This document shows positions 35,631 through 44,075 of a stretch of DNA of 64,000 nt, piece by piece; positions within the stretch are counted from its first letter, which is position 1; each line of letters begins with the position of its first letter. The notes below the pieces were generated by a model. It saw only the letters and a list, made by a program, of their open reading frames with translations. It was not told the origin of the DNA and did no database searches. The translations under genes were made by a program, and so were the position numbers. Origin of the DNA: Salipiger pentaromativorans. GTDB lineage: Bacteria; Pseudomonadota; Alphaproteobacteria; Rhodobacterales; Rhodobacteraceae. The DNA is taken from positions 556,762 through 620,761 of the forward strand of contig NZ_JAMDHK010000001.1 of assembly GCF_024721115.1 (NCBI RefSeq). The letters run 5' to 3'.

Positions 35631-37607
35631 ATGACCCGATCCCGACCGTCCGAACTCACCCGCCGTTCGTTCCTGGCGGGCACAGCAGCAGGCTCTGCCG
35701 TGATCGCTCTGCACCCCTATTCGGCCCATGCCGCCTCCAACCAGGCCCATCTGCGGATCATGGAGACGACGGACCTGCATGTGCATGTCTATCCCTACGA
35801 TTACTATTCCGACAAACCCGTGGACACCGTGGGCCTGTCGCGTACCGCCTCGATCATCAAGGGCATCCGCGCCGAGGCGACGAATTCGATGCTGCTCGAC
35901 AACGGCGATTTCCTGCAGGGCAATCCGATGGGCGATTACATCGCCTACGAGCGCGGCATGAAGGACGGCGACACCCACCCGGTCATCGACGCGATGAATA
36001 CCGTGGGATTCGATGCCGGCACCATCGGCAACCATGAATTCAACTACGGGCTGGAATTCCTGCGGAAATCCACCGCGGGCGCGGCCTTCCCCATCGTGCT
36101 GGCCAATATCGCCACCGAGGCGGGCGGCGATCCGCGCGCCGACAAGACGCTGTTCAAACCCTATGTGATCCTCGACCGCACGCTGACCGACGGCGCCGGC
36201 AACAGCCATCCGATCCGCATCGGCGTGATCGGCTTCACCCCGCCGCAGGTGATGAACTGGGACCGCAAGCATCTCGAAGGCAACGTTCAGGCGCGCGACA
36301 TCGTCGAGACCGCCCGCGCCTGGGTGCCGCAGATCGTCGAGGACGGCGCCGACATCGTCATCGCGCTCAGCCACTCGGGCATCGGCTCGGCGGATCACTC
36401 CGACGGGATGGAAAACGCCAGCGTGCCGCTCGCCGGGATCGAGGGCATTGACGCGGTGATGACCGGGCACAGCCATCTGGTCTTCCCCTCGCCCACCTAC
36501 GCCGATTATGCGGGCGTCGATGTCGGCGCCGGCACGATCCACGGCAAACCCGCGGTGATGGGCGGGTTCTGGGGCTCGCATATGGGGCTCATCGACCTGT
36601 TGCTGGAACGCGACGGCAACGGCTGGCGCGTGGTCTCGACCACCTCGGAGGCGCGCCCGATCTCGAAGCGCAACGAGGACCGCTCGGTCACCGCGCTGGT
36701 GGAAGACGACGCCGCCGTGCTTGCAGCTGTGAAGCAGCAGCATGAAGAGACTCTGGCCTATGTGCGCCGTGCCGTGGGCAAGACCTCGGCACCGCTCTAT
36801 TCCTATTTCGCGCTGGTGGCGGACGACCCCTCGGTGCAGATCGTCTCGCAGGCGCAGGAATGGTATATCGGCCAGATGATGATGGGCACCGCATACGAGG
36901 GGCTGCCGATCCTCTCGGCGGCGGCGCCCTTCAAGGCCGGCGGCCGCGGCGGACCCGAGTATTACACCGACGTGCCCGCCGGCGATGTGGCGATCAAGAA
37001 CGTGGCCGATCTCTATCTTTATCCCAACACCGTGCGCGCGGTGAAGGTGACCGGCGCGCAGCTCCGCGACTGGCTGGAGCGCTCGGCGGGCATGTTCAAC
37101 CAGATCGCGCCGGGCGCACAGGACGCGGTGCTGCTGAACCCCGATTTCCCGAGCTACAATTTCGACGTGATCGACGGGGTGACCTATCGGATCGACCTGT
37201 CGGAACCGTCGAAATTCACCTCAAAGGGCGAGCTGGCGGCACCGGAGGCGCAGCGGATCAAGGATCTGAGCTACAATGGCGCTCCGGTGACGGACGACAT
37301 GGCGTTCATCGTCGCGACGAACAATTACCGCGCCTCGGGCGGCGGCAATTTCCCGGGTACCGGCGACACGATCGTCTTCGAGGGGCCGGACACCAACCGC
37401 GACGTGATCGTGCGCTATATCGTCGAACAGGGCACGATCAATCCCAGCGCCGACGGCAACTGGACCTTTGCCCCGATGCCCGGCACCACCGTCCTGTTCG
37501 AGACGGGGCCCGCCGCGCGCGGCTATCTCGACGCGCTGACCGGGCTTGCGATCGAGGACGCGGGCGACACCGCCGAGGGCTTTGCGCTGTTCCGGATCGC
37601 GCTCTGA
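35631..37607 (+). CDS. cpdB: 2',3'-cyclic-nucleotide 2'-phosphodiesterase/3'-nucleotidase CpdB
   Basis: Periplasmic enzyme of 658 residues that hydrolyses 2',3'-cyclic nucleotides and 3'-nucleotides for phosphate and nucleoside scavenging. A Tat-like signal (TRRSFLAG at residues 10-17) precedes a metallophosphoesterase domain with METTDLHVHVYPYDYYSD, LLDNGDFLQGNP, TIGNHEFNYGL and MTGHSHLVFP, the dimetal ligands. The C-terminal 5'-nucleotidase domain carries ADLYLYPNTVRAVKVTG and NYNFDVIDG-like sequence (YNFDVIDGV). A Tat rather than Sec signal is a small difference from E. coli CpdB. Confidence 0.95.
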   Translation: MTRSRPSELTRRSFLAGTAAGSAVIALHPYSAHAASNQAHLRIMETTDLHVHVYPYDYYSDKPVDTVGLSRTASIIKGIRAEATNSMLLDNGDFLQGNPMGDYIAYERGMKDGDTHPVIDAMNTVGFDAGTIGNHEFNYGLEFLRKSTAGAAFPIVLANIATEAGGDPRADKTLFKPYVILDRTLTDGAGNSHPIRIGVIGFTPPQVMNWDRKHLEGNVQARDIVETARAWVPQIVEDGADIVIALSHSGIGSADHSDGMENASVPLAGIEGIDAVMTGHSHLVFPSPTYADYAGVDVGAGTIHGKPAVMGGFWGSHMGLIDLLLERDGNGWRVVSTTSEARPISKRNEDRSVTALVEDDAAVLAAVKQQHEETLAYVRRAVGKTSAPLYSYFALVADDPSVQIVSQAQEWYIGQMMMGTAYEGLPILSAAAPFKAGGRGGPEYYTDVPAGDVAIKNVADLYLYPNTVRAVKVTGAQLRDWLERSAGMFNQIAPGAQDAVLLNPDFPSYNFDVIDGVTYRIDLSEPSKFTSKGELAAPEAQRIKDLSYNGAPVTDDMAFIVATNNYRASGGGNFPGTGDTIVFEGPDTNRDVIVRYIVEQGTINPSADGNWTFAPMPGTTVLFETGPAARGYLDALTGLAIEDAGDTAEGFALFRIAL

Positions 37608-37617
37608 TACGGCATGC

Positions 37618-37647
37618 GGGCACCGGGGTTGCGAATCCCCGGTGCCC
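37618..37647 (+). terminator. hairpin after cpdB
   Basis: GGGCACCGGGG pairs perfectly with CCCCGGTGCCC across an 8-nt loop, 10 bp after the cpdB stop. Only a short T-containing tail (GTCTTA) follows. It separates cpdB from the SRP RNA. Confidence 0.6.
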
Positions 37648-37661
37648 GTCTTACATGAGCG

Positions 37662-37761
37662 GTCGAGAGGTTGGCGCGGGCAGGCGCCTCGCCAACCCGG
37701 TCAGGTCCGGAAGGAAGCAGCCGTAACGAGCCCCGCTTGGGTCGTTGTCCAGCCTCTCACT
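37662..37761 (+). ncRNA. ffs: signal recognition particle 4.5S RNA
   Basis: The universally conserved SRP core is visible: GGTCAGGTCCGGAAGGAAGC followed by AGCC. The outer helix pairs GAGAGGTTGG at the 5' side with CCAGCCTCTC at the 3' side, and a lateral stem GTTGGCG/CGCCAAC lies near the 5' end. Length is about 100 nt, as for bacterial 4.5S RNA, which binds Ffh and directs membrane protein targeting. End positions are approximate. A GCGGCC/GGCCGC hairpin at 37770-37784 may terminate it. Confidence 0.93.
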
Positions 37762-37841
37762 GACCGCCCGCGGCCCAAGGCCGCACGGCCCCCCGGCTTC
37801 CCCTCTTTCCGTCACATGAGCTGCAAAACGGGCCGCCTCGC

Positions 37842-37903
37842 GCCCAAGATTTTTCATCCGAAAAATCTTGGGCCCTAAAAAATTCGAACGAATTTTTTAG
37901 GGC
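37842..37903. repeat. tandem palindromes after the SRP RNA (32-nt type)
   Basis: Two perfect 14-bp stems with 4-nt loops (37842-37873, loop ATCC; 37872-37903, loop GAAC) share two bases. The first is 31/32 identical to the element beside cbbR. The pair lies between the SRP RNA region and the convergent phosphatase gene, 3 bp from the latter's stop codon, and may terminate from both sides. Confidence 0.8.
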
Positions 37904-37906
37904 GCC

Positions 37907-38416
37907 TCACTCCTCGTGCCGCAGGAAAACCGCGGCCTCGCGCCGGGCCGCCATCGCCCAGGCCATCTGTCCCTGGGTTTCCACCGCGCAGGGGCGCACC
38001 GACCGCAGCCGCGCCAGCGCCTCGTCCGGCGCCTCGCCGGATTCGATCATCAGCCTTAGCGCGATCATGCCAGACCGACCGCAGCCGCCCCGGCAATGCA
38101 CCAGCACCCGCCCGCCCCCGAGCAGCGCCCGCCGCGCAAAACCGCTGACCTCCGGCCAGCGGCCCTGCACCTCCGCCCCCGGTGCGCCGAAATCGAGGAT
38201 CGGCAGATGCTCCCAGCGGCCGCCATGCTCGAGCACATGCCGACCGATCCCGCCGGCCCCCGCGCCCGCCAGCTCGACATCGGTCACCAGCGAGATCACC
38301 AGCGCCGGGCGCCATTCGGTGATATGCGCCATATCCGCCGCAAAATCGCCCTCGCGCCCCGGCAGCGGCGCAAGGGCGAGAATGCCGCCCGCGACGGGAA
38401 GGGCATGGATGATCAT
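37907..38416 (-). CDS. tyrosine/dual-specificity phosphatase-like protein
   Basis: Cytosolic protein of 169 residues with the cysteine phosphatase signature HCRGGCGRSG, placing the nucleophile at Cys108 and the phosphate-binding arginine at Arg114 (CX5R). The upstream aspartate in LPILDFGAPG may be the general acid. It resembles compact CDKN3-like bacterial phosphatases. The target is unknown. The ypfJ-like stop lies 2 bp upstream, so the two probably share a transcript. Confidence 0.85.
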   Translation of the reverse strand: MIIHALPVAGGILALAPLPGREGDFAADMAHITEWRPALVISLVTDVELAGAGAGGIGRHVLEHGGRWEHLPILDFGAPGAEVQGRWPEVSGFARRALLGGGRVLVHCRGGCGRSGMIALRLMIESGEAPDEALARLRSVRPCAVETQGQMAWAMAARREAAVFLRHEE

Positions 38417-38418
38417 GA

Positions 38419-39255
38419 TCAGAGCTGCCGCGCCGAGAACGTGTCGCAGACCCCGACCTCGCCGCTCTCGTAACCGCGCGCGAACCAGCTCTCGCGCTGT
38501 TCCGAGGTGCCATGCCTGAAAGTGTGAGGCTGCGGCACCCGGCCGGCCCGGCGCTGCAGATGATCGTCCCCGATCATCCGCGCCGCAGTCAGCGCCTCGT
38601 CGAGATCGCCCGGCTCCAGAAGCCCGTCCACATGGGTCGCCCAGACCCCGGCCAGACAGTCGGCCTGCAGCTCGAGCCGCACCGTCAGCGCATTGCCCTG
38701 CGCCTCGCCGGCAGCCTGACGCGCCTCGTTCACCTGCCCCAGAATGCCCAGCTCGTTCTGCACGTGATGGGCCACCTCATGCGCGATCACATAGGCGGCG
38801 GCAAAATCCCCCTTGGCCCCGAGCTGCTGCGACAAGGTCGCAAAGAATTCGGTGTCCAGATAGGCCTTGCGGTCGGCCGGGCAGTAGAACGGCCCGGTGG
38901 CGCCGCTGGCGCCGCCGCAGGGCGACTCGGTCTGCCCCGAGAACAGCACCAGCACCGGCGCGGCATAGCTCCGGCCGAGCTGCTCGGGGAAAAGCTGCCC
39001 CCAGACCTCCTCGGTGGTCGCCAGCACCTGGGCCGAGAACTCCGCCGCACGCTGCTCTTCCGCCGACAGCGCGCGCGGATCGCCCTGCTGCTGCGCCGGC
39101 ATGCTTTCGAGCAGCGGGGTCACATCGACCCCGGCGAAATAGCCGATGGCCAGCACGATCAGCAGCCCCACACCGCCAAGCGACGCCTTGCCGCCACCGC
39201 CGGAGCGGCGGCGGTCTTCGATATTGCTGCTGCGGCGGATGCCCTTGAGGCGCAT
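38419..39255 (-). CDS. YpfJ-family neutral zinc metallopeptidase
   Basis: Membrane-anchored protein of 278 residues. An Arg-rich cytosolic start and one hydrophobic helix (about residues 26-45) precede a periplasmic domain. The zinc site HEVAHH is at 159-164, with a downstream LQADCLAGVWA that supplies the third ligand, matching YpfJ/zinc_metallopeptidase_SpoU-unrelated DUF2342-type neutral proteases. The function of the family is not established. A GRG-type extension is absent and the length is normal. Confidence 0.9.
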   Translation of the reverse strand: MRLKGIRRSSNIEDRRRSGGGGKASLGGVGLLIVLAIGYFAGVDVTPLLESMPAQQQGDPRALSAEEQRAAEFSAQVLATTEEVWGQLFPEQLGRSYAAPVLVLFSGQTESPCGGASGATGPFYCPADRKAYLDTEFFATLSQQLGAKGDFAAAYVIAHEVAHHVQNELGILGQVNEARQAAGEAQGNALTVRLELQADCLAGVWATHVDGLLEPGDLDEALTAARMIGDDHLQRRAGRVPQPHTFRHGTSEQRESWFARGYESGEVGVCDTFSARQL

Positions 39256-39343
39256 GACTCGTAATCCCCTGCTACTGGCTTGCGGCGATGATAGTCACAT
39301 CGCCGTGAGCCGTGAAGGGGAATGACCCCGCCGCAGCGCCGCG

Positions 39344-40876
39344 TCAGACCACCTGCGCCGGATGCGCCTCGGCCCAGTCCTCGAGAAACGCCGCCACATC
39401 CTCGCGCCCGGCGCTGCGGATCGCCCGACGCGGCAGCGCAACGCCCGCCCGCAGCGCCAGTTCCAGGCAGGCGACATGGTCACGCCGGGCGCGGTCGGGC
39501 GCGTTTTCCGACCCGTGCAGGATGGTCGATAACAGCGTCCCGCCATAGGCGTTGATATGGCCGAGATCCGGGCCCAGGCTCAGGAAATAGCCCATCACCT
39601 CGGGCACCCCGTTCCATCCGGCCACCTGCACCGGAGACGCGCCGTCCTGCGACCCCGGCGCGTCGAAGGGCATCCCCAGCGCCACCAGCGCCCGCATATG
39701 CGGCAGGCGTTCGGGCCGGTGGGCGATCTCGTGCAGCAGGCCCCGGCAGGCGGGCGGCACCGCTCCCGGATCGAGCGCATCGCCCGGTTGCAGCGCCCCG
39801 TCGGCGGCCCGGGCCAGCAGCGCCTCCTCCGGCGTCAACGCGACGGCGCAGCCGCGCGCCGCCAGCGCCTCGGCCAGCGCGACACTGCCGCAGGCGCGGG
39901 CATAGGCGTAGGGGGCCATGCCCTGCCAGGGGCGCCGCGGATCGGCCCCCGCATCCAGCAGCAGCTCGGCCATGCGCCGGTCGCAGCCGCGCCGCGCCGC
40001 CTGGAACAGCGCCGGGATCACCCAGGGCGCCTCGCCGCCGACCTCATCGGGATCGAAATCGTCGGCCCGCGCGCCATGCGCCACGAGCATCTCCACCGCC
40101 GCGTGATCGTTGAAATCCAGCGCCCGCAGCAGCGCGTTGGTGCCCGCCGGGTTCGCGCCATGCTCGAGCAGCATCCGCAGCCCCTCATGATGGCTCAGTT
40201 CAGTGGCATGATACAGCGATTCCCCGTCATCCGGATCGGCCCCCTGCGCCAGCAACCAGCGCGCCAGAACCATGTTGTCGGCATGTCCGATGGCGCCGTA
40301 AAGCGCCGAAAGCAGATGCGGATCGCCCTCCCGATAGGGATAGCCGTCATTCACATCGGCCCCATGCGCCAGCAGCAGCTCGGCCACCGCCAGCATATCG
40401 GCCTCGAGCTCGGGGCGGACATGGATCCAGCGCGAAAAGGCCAGATGCAGGATCGGGCTGCGCGGGCCGAAGCGGGTCACCGCCAGCGCGGGCTCTTCGG
40501 CCAGCGCCGCCGCCACCGCCTCGCGCCGGTAAAGCGCACATTGCAGGCCGAAGAGCCCGTCGGCAAGGTCGGGCGTCTCGTCCAGAAGCCGCTCGGCCAC
40601 GCGCATCTGGCCATGGAACAGCGCCACTTTCAGCCGCTGCACCCGCGCGGCCCGGTCGAGCCCCTGGGTCTCGGCGGCCAGCTTGAGGCGCGGCCAGCTT
40701 TCAAAACCGTTCTCGCGCGCCACAACTTGCAGGAAATCGGCGCGTTTCAGGCCGGAAAGCACCGCGCGCGGCGGGTGCGCGCGCAGGCGCTCCAACGCCC
40801 AGGGCGCGCCGGATTCGAAGCCGCGTTGCAGGCGTTTTGCGTCGAAACGCAGGGACTCGAGGGAAAATTCGGACAT
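39344..40876 (-). CDS. ankyrin-repeat protein
   Basis: Protein of 510 residues without a signal peptide. Several ankyrin-type repeats are visible, with phrases such as LLLAHGADVNDGYPYREGDPHLL, WLLAQGADPDDGESLYHATELSHHEG and MLLEHGANPAGTNALLRALDFNDHAA, spread from about residue 160 to 460. The first 100 residues look different (SLESLRFDAKRLQRGFESG). Such proteins mediate protein contacts; no partner can be named. It is divergent from dnaX across a 243-bp gap containing one weak palindrome near 40930. Confidence 0.85.
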   Translation of the reverse strand: MSEFSLESLRFDAKRLQRGFESGAPWALERLRAHPPRAVLSGLKRADFLQVVARENGFESWPRLKLAAETQGLDRAARVQRLKVALFHGQMRVAERLLDETPDLADGLFGLQCALYRREAVAAALAEEPALAVTRFGPRSPILHLAFSRWIHVRPELEADMLAVAELLLAHGADVNDGYPYREGDPHLLSALYGAIGHADNMVLARWLLAQGADPDDGESLYHATELSHHEGLRMLLEHGANPAGTNALLRALDFNDHAAVEMLVAHGARADDFDPDEVGGEAPWVIPALFQAARRGCDRRMAELLLDAGADPRRPWQGMAPYAYARACGSVALAEALAARGCAVALTPEEALLARAADGALQPGDALDPGAVPPACRGLLHEIAHRPERLPHMRALVALGMPFDAPGSQDGASPVQVAGWNGVPEVMGYFLSLGPDLGHINAYGGTLLSTILHGSENAPDRARRDHVACLELALRAGVALPRRAIRSAGREDVAAFLEDWAEAHPAQVV

Positions 40877-41119
40877 GGTCGGTTACCTCCGTGACCGCCC
40901 GATGGTCCGCTAAGCCGGGCGAAGGAAACCGAATTTTCGTCGAAAATCCGAACGGCAGGTGCGGGCGCTTTCCGCGGACCGGGCGGCCCCCTGCCGGCGG
41001 GCCTGGGTGCAGGATAGGTTAAAGCGCGCCCGGCGCAAACCGCTTTTCCGCGCCAGCCGGTTTACCTTGGCCCGCGCCGCGCATACCTTGGCCGCAACCC
41101 CGCAGCGCAAAAGGCCACC

Positions 41120-42880
41120 ATGTCCGACCAGAGCCCGAAATATCAGGTCCTCGCCCGCAAGTACCGCCCCGAGACCTTTGCCGATCTCGTCGGTCAGGAC
41201 GCCATGGTGCGCACGCTGAAAAACGCCTTCAAGGCCGGGCGCATCGCGCAGGCCTTTATCATGACCGGCATTCGCGGCACCGGGAAGACCACCACCGCGC
41301 GGATCATCGCCAAGGGCATGAACTGCATCGGCCCCGACGGCAATGGCGGCCCCACCACCGAGCCCTGCGGCCAGTGCGAGCATTGCACCGCGATCATGGA
41401 AGGCCGCCATGTCGATGTGATGGAGATGGACGCGGCCTCGAACACCGGGGTCAACGACATCCGCGAGATCATCGACTCGGTGCATTACCGGGCGGCCTCG
41501 GCGCGCTACAAGATCTACATCATCGACGAGGTGCACATGCTCTCGACCAGCGCGTTCAACGCGCTGCTCAAGACGCTGGAAGAGCCGCCCGCACATGTGA
41601 AATTCATCTTCGCCACGACCGAGATCCGCAAGGTGCCGGTGACCGTGCTGAGCCGCTGCCAGCGCTTCGACCTGCGCCGGATCGAGCCCGAGGTGATGAT
41701 CGCGCTTCTGCGCAAGATCGCCACCTCCGAAGAGGCCGAGATCAGCGACGACGCGCTGGCGCTCATCACCCGCGCCGCCGAAGGCTCGGCCCGCGACGCG
41801 ACCTCGCTGCTGGATCAGGCAATCTCGCATGGCGCCGGTGAGACCACCGCCGAGCAGGTGCGCGCCATGCTGGGGCTCGCGGACCGGGGCCGGGTGATGG
41901 ATCTTTTCGAGAAGATCATGCATGGCGACGCGCCCGGCGCGCTGACCGAGCTTTCGGAGCAATATGCCGACGGTGCCGACCCGCTGGCGGTGCTGCGCGA
42001 TCTGGCAGAGCTGACGCACTGGACCTCGGTGGTCAAGATCACGCCGGAAGCGGCCGAAGACCCGACCATTTCGCCCGACGAGCGCGCGCGCGGCCAGGCG
42101 CTGGCGGCCAATCTCGGCATGCGGGCGCTGACCCGCATGTGGCAGATGCTGCTCAAGGCGCTGGACGAGGTGGCGCAGGCGCCCAACGCGATGATGGCCG
42201 CCGAGATGGCGGTGATCCGCCTCACCCATGTGGCCGAGCTGCCCTCGCCCGAGGAGCTGCTGCGCAAGTTGCAGGACACCCCGCCTCCGCCCAACCCGGG
42301 CCCGGGCGGAGGCGGCGGCTATGCCCGTGGGCCCTCGGGCGGCGCCCATGCGATGGGCGGCCCGGCGCCGACCCACGCGGCGCCCTCCGGCCCGGTCGCG
42401 CATCAGGGCAATGCCGTCCGCGCGCTGGCCCCCGAGGCGGCGCTGGCGCGCTATCCCAGCTTCGACCATGTGATCGAGCTGATCCGCGCCAATCGCGACG
42501 GGCTGTTGCTGGCGCAGGTGGAACGCCATGTCCGGCTGGCGGCCTATCAGCCCGGCCGCATCGAATTCACCCCGGCCGAAAACGCGCCGGCGGATCTGGC
42601 GCAGAAGCTCGGCTCTGCGCTGCAACGCTGGACCGGCAACCGCTGGGCGGTCATCCTGGTCAACGACTGCGACGCGCCGACGGTCTATGAAAAGGAACAT
42701 GCCGCCGAGCTGGCGCTGAAGGCCGAGGCGCGCGAACACCCGCTGGTGCAGGCCGCGCTGGCCGTCTTTCCCGATGCCGAGATCCTCCAGGTGCACACCC
42801 CCGAAGAGGCCGCGCAGGAAGCGACCGCCGAGGCGCTGCCCGAGGTCGAGGACGAATGGGACCCGTTCGAGGAAGACTGA
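41120..42880 (+). CDS. dnaX: DNA polymerase III subunit gamma/tau
   Basis: Clamp-loader ATPase of 586 residues. Walker A GIRGTGKT is at 50-57, zinc-binding cysteines at 69, 83, 86 and 89, and Walker B YIIDEVHMLS follows, with the arginine-finger motif LSRCQRFDLR. After about residue 385 comes a Pro/Gly-rich linker and a tau-type C-terminus ending in acidic EVEDEWDPFEED. I see no A-rich slippery heptamer, so a shorter gamma form by frameshifting is unlikely. The next gene is convergent, so the common dnaX-ybaB-recR order is absent here. Confidence 0.96.
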   Translation: MSDQSPKYQVLARKYRPETFADLVGQDAMVRTLKNAFKAGRIAQAFIMTGIRGTGKTTTARIIAKGMNCIGPDGNGGPTTEPCGQCEHCTAIMEGRHVDVMEMDAASNTGVNDIREIIDSVHYRAASARYKIYIIDEVHMLSTSAFNALLKTLEEPPAHVKFIFATTEIRKVPVTVLSRCQRFDLRRIEPEVMIALLRKIATSEEAEISDDALALITRAAEGSARDATSLLDQAISHGAGETTAEQVRAMLGLADRGRVMDLFEKIMHGDAPGALTELSEQYADGADPLAVLRDLAELTHWTSVVKITPEAAEDPTISPDERARGQALAANLGMRALTRMWQMLLKALDEVAQAPNAMMAAEMAVIRLTHVAELPSPEELLRKLQDTPPPPNPGPGGGGGYARGPSGGAHAMGGPAPTHAAPSGPVAHQGNAVRALAPEAALARYPSFDHVIELIRANRDGLLLAQVERHVRLAAYQPGRIEFTPAENAPADLAQKLGSALQRWTGNRWAVILVNDCDAPTVYEKEHAAELALKAEAREHPLVQAALAVFPDAEILQVHTPEEAAQEATAEALPEVEDEWDPFEED

Positions 42881-42883
42881 GCC

Positions 42884-43801
42884 TCAGCCCAGCGCCGCCA
42901 CGGTGCGGCGCAGCCCCTCGTCGATCCCCACGGTCGGCGCCCAGCCCAGCAGCGCCTTTGCGCGGTCGATCCCCAGCACGCTCGATTTGACCTCGCTCGC
43001 CAGCGGTTCGCGTTGCAACGTCAGGGGACGGCCCGTCACCTCCTGCACCAGCGCCACAAGCCGCGCCAGCGAGGTGCCCTGCCCCGTACCGATGTTCAGC
43101 GTGGTGATCCGGTCGGGCAGCGGCAGCGTGCAGACCCGCTCCACCGCGCGGCAGAAATCGGAGACATGGATATAGTCGCGCAGGCTCTCGCCGGTGCCGA
43201 AGAGCTTGAAGGGTGCGCCCGTCTCCAGCGCGTCCAGAAGGATGTTGACCACCCCATAGCGCGGCCCGGCCAGCGGCGAGCCATAGGCATTGGCCAGCCG
43301 CAGGATCGTCAGCCGGAACCCGTGCCGGTTGGCGAGCCACACAAGCCCCTGCTCGACCGCCATCTTTTGCAGCGCGTAGAAGGATTTCGGCTGCATCGGC
43401 GCCGCTTCCGGGATCGGCAGATCGTCGCTGTCGCCATAGACCCCGGCGGAGGAGACATAGACCAGATGGCCCGCCCAGCCGCGCGCCGCAAGCGCCTCGG
43501 CAAAGGCGATCTGCGGTTCGATCTCGCGGCGGCTGAGGTCGGCGAAATCGTCGAAGGGCACGCGCGGGCTGGCGAGCCCCGCGCAATGCACGATGGTGGC
43601 CGTCCGGTCGCCCGCCTTCAGCCAGTCTGGGCACAGCACCTCCGGCGTCACGATCTGCGCCAGCGCCTGCCGCCCCCCCGGCAGCCCCCGCCGCGCAACG
43701 CCGGTGACGATCCTCTTGCCACCGGCAATTGCGGTCAGATGGTCCAGAATCTCGCAGCCGAGAACCCCCGAGCTGCCGGTGACGTAAATTTCCGCGCTCA
43801 T
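42884..43801 (-). CDS. NAD-dependent epimerase/dehydratase (extended SDR)
   Basis: Extended short-chain dehydrogenase of 305 residues. The NAD-binding motif TGSSGVLG begins at residue 8; a catalytic YALQK (Tyr and Lys) is present, as is a Ser/Thr-rich VYVSSAGVYGD strand before it. Family members epimerise or dehydrate nucleotide sugars; which sugar is not evident. It is tail-to-tail with dnaX, 3 bp apart. A longer open frame upstream of the ATG has no recognisable sequence. Confidence 0.87.
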   Translation of the reverse strand: MSAEIYVTGSSGVLGCEILDHLTAIAGGKRIVTGVARRGLPGGRQALAQIVTPEVLCPDWLKAGDRTATIVHCAGLASPRVPFDDFADLSRREIEPQIAFAEALAARGWAGHLVYVSSAGVYGDSDDLPIPEAAPMQPKSFYALQKMAVEQGLVWLANRHGFRLTILRLANAYGSPLAGPRYGVVNILLDALETGAPFKLFGTGESLRDYIHVSDFCRAVERVCTLPLPDRITTLNIGTGQGTSLARLVALVQEVTGRPLTLQREPLASEVKSSVLGIDRAKALLGWAPTVGIDEGLRRTVAALG

Positions 43802-44075
43802 CCTGCCCGTTCCCCCGTCCGGTTTTCCGGGCCCGCCGCGCGCGCCGCGATTCTGCCCGGCCCGTGCAAAGCCATCGCTTCGGGATAAGACCCCGAGACG
43901 CCCCCGGCAAGCCACGGTGCCCAGACACCGCCCTCAGGGCCGACCTCCGCAAAACTCTGCCAAACTCCACAAGATGTGCTTTTGTTTTCTGGTGCCAGTG
44001 CTACCTCTGCCCTAGAGTGGTCTGGCGTGAGCCAGGCCGCGCGCTGTTGCCAACGCCCCAGAAAGGACCGCCTCC

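Noticed and set aside
37618-37647. tRNA T-arm-like GGTTGCGAATCC sequence
   Set aside because: It is a simple hairpin with an 8-nt loop; no acceptor, D or anticodon arm is around it.
40930-40950. A further member of the palindrome family (ATTTTCG-TCGAAAAT)
   Set aside because: The stem is short with a mismatch and lies between divergent gene starts, unlike the other copies; it may be chance or a degenerate remnant.
41900-42500. Programmed frameshift in dnaX making a gamma subunit
   Set aside because: No A-rich slippery heptamer was found between the ATPase domains and the C-terminal tau region.
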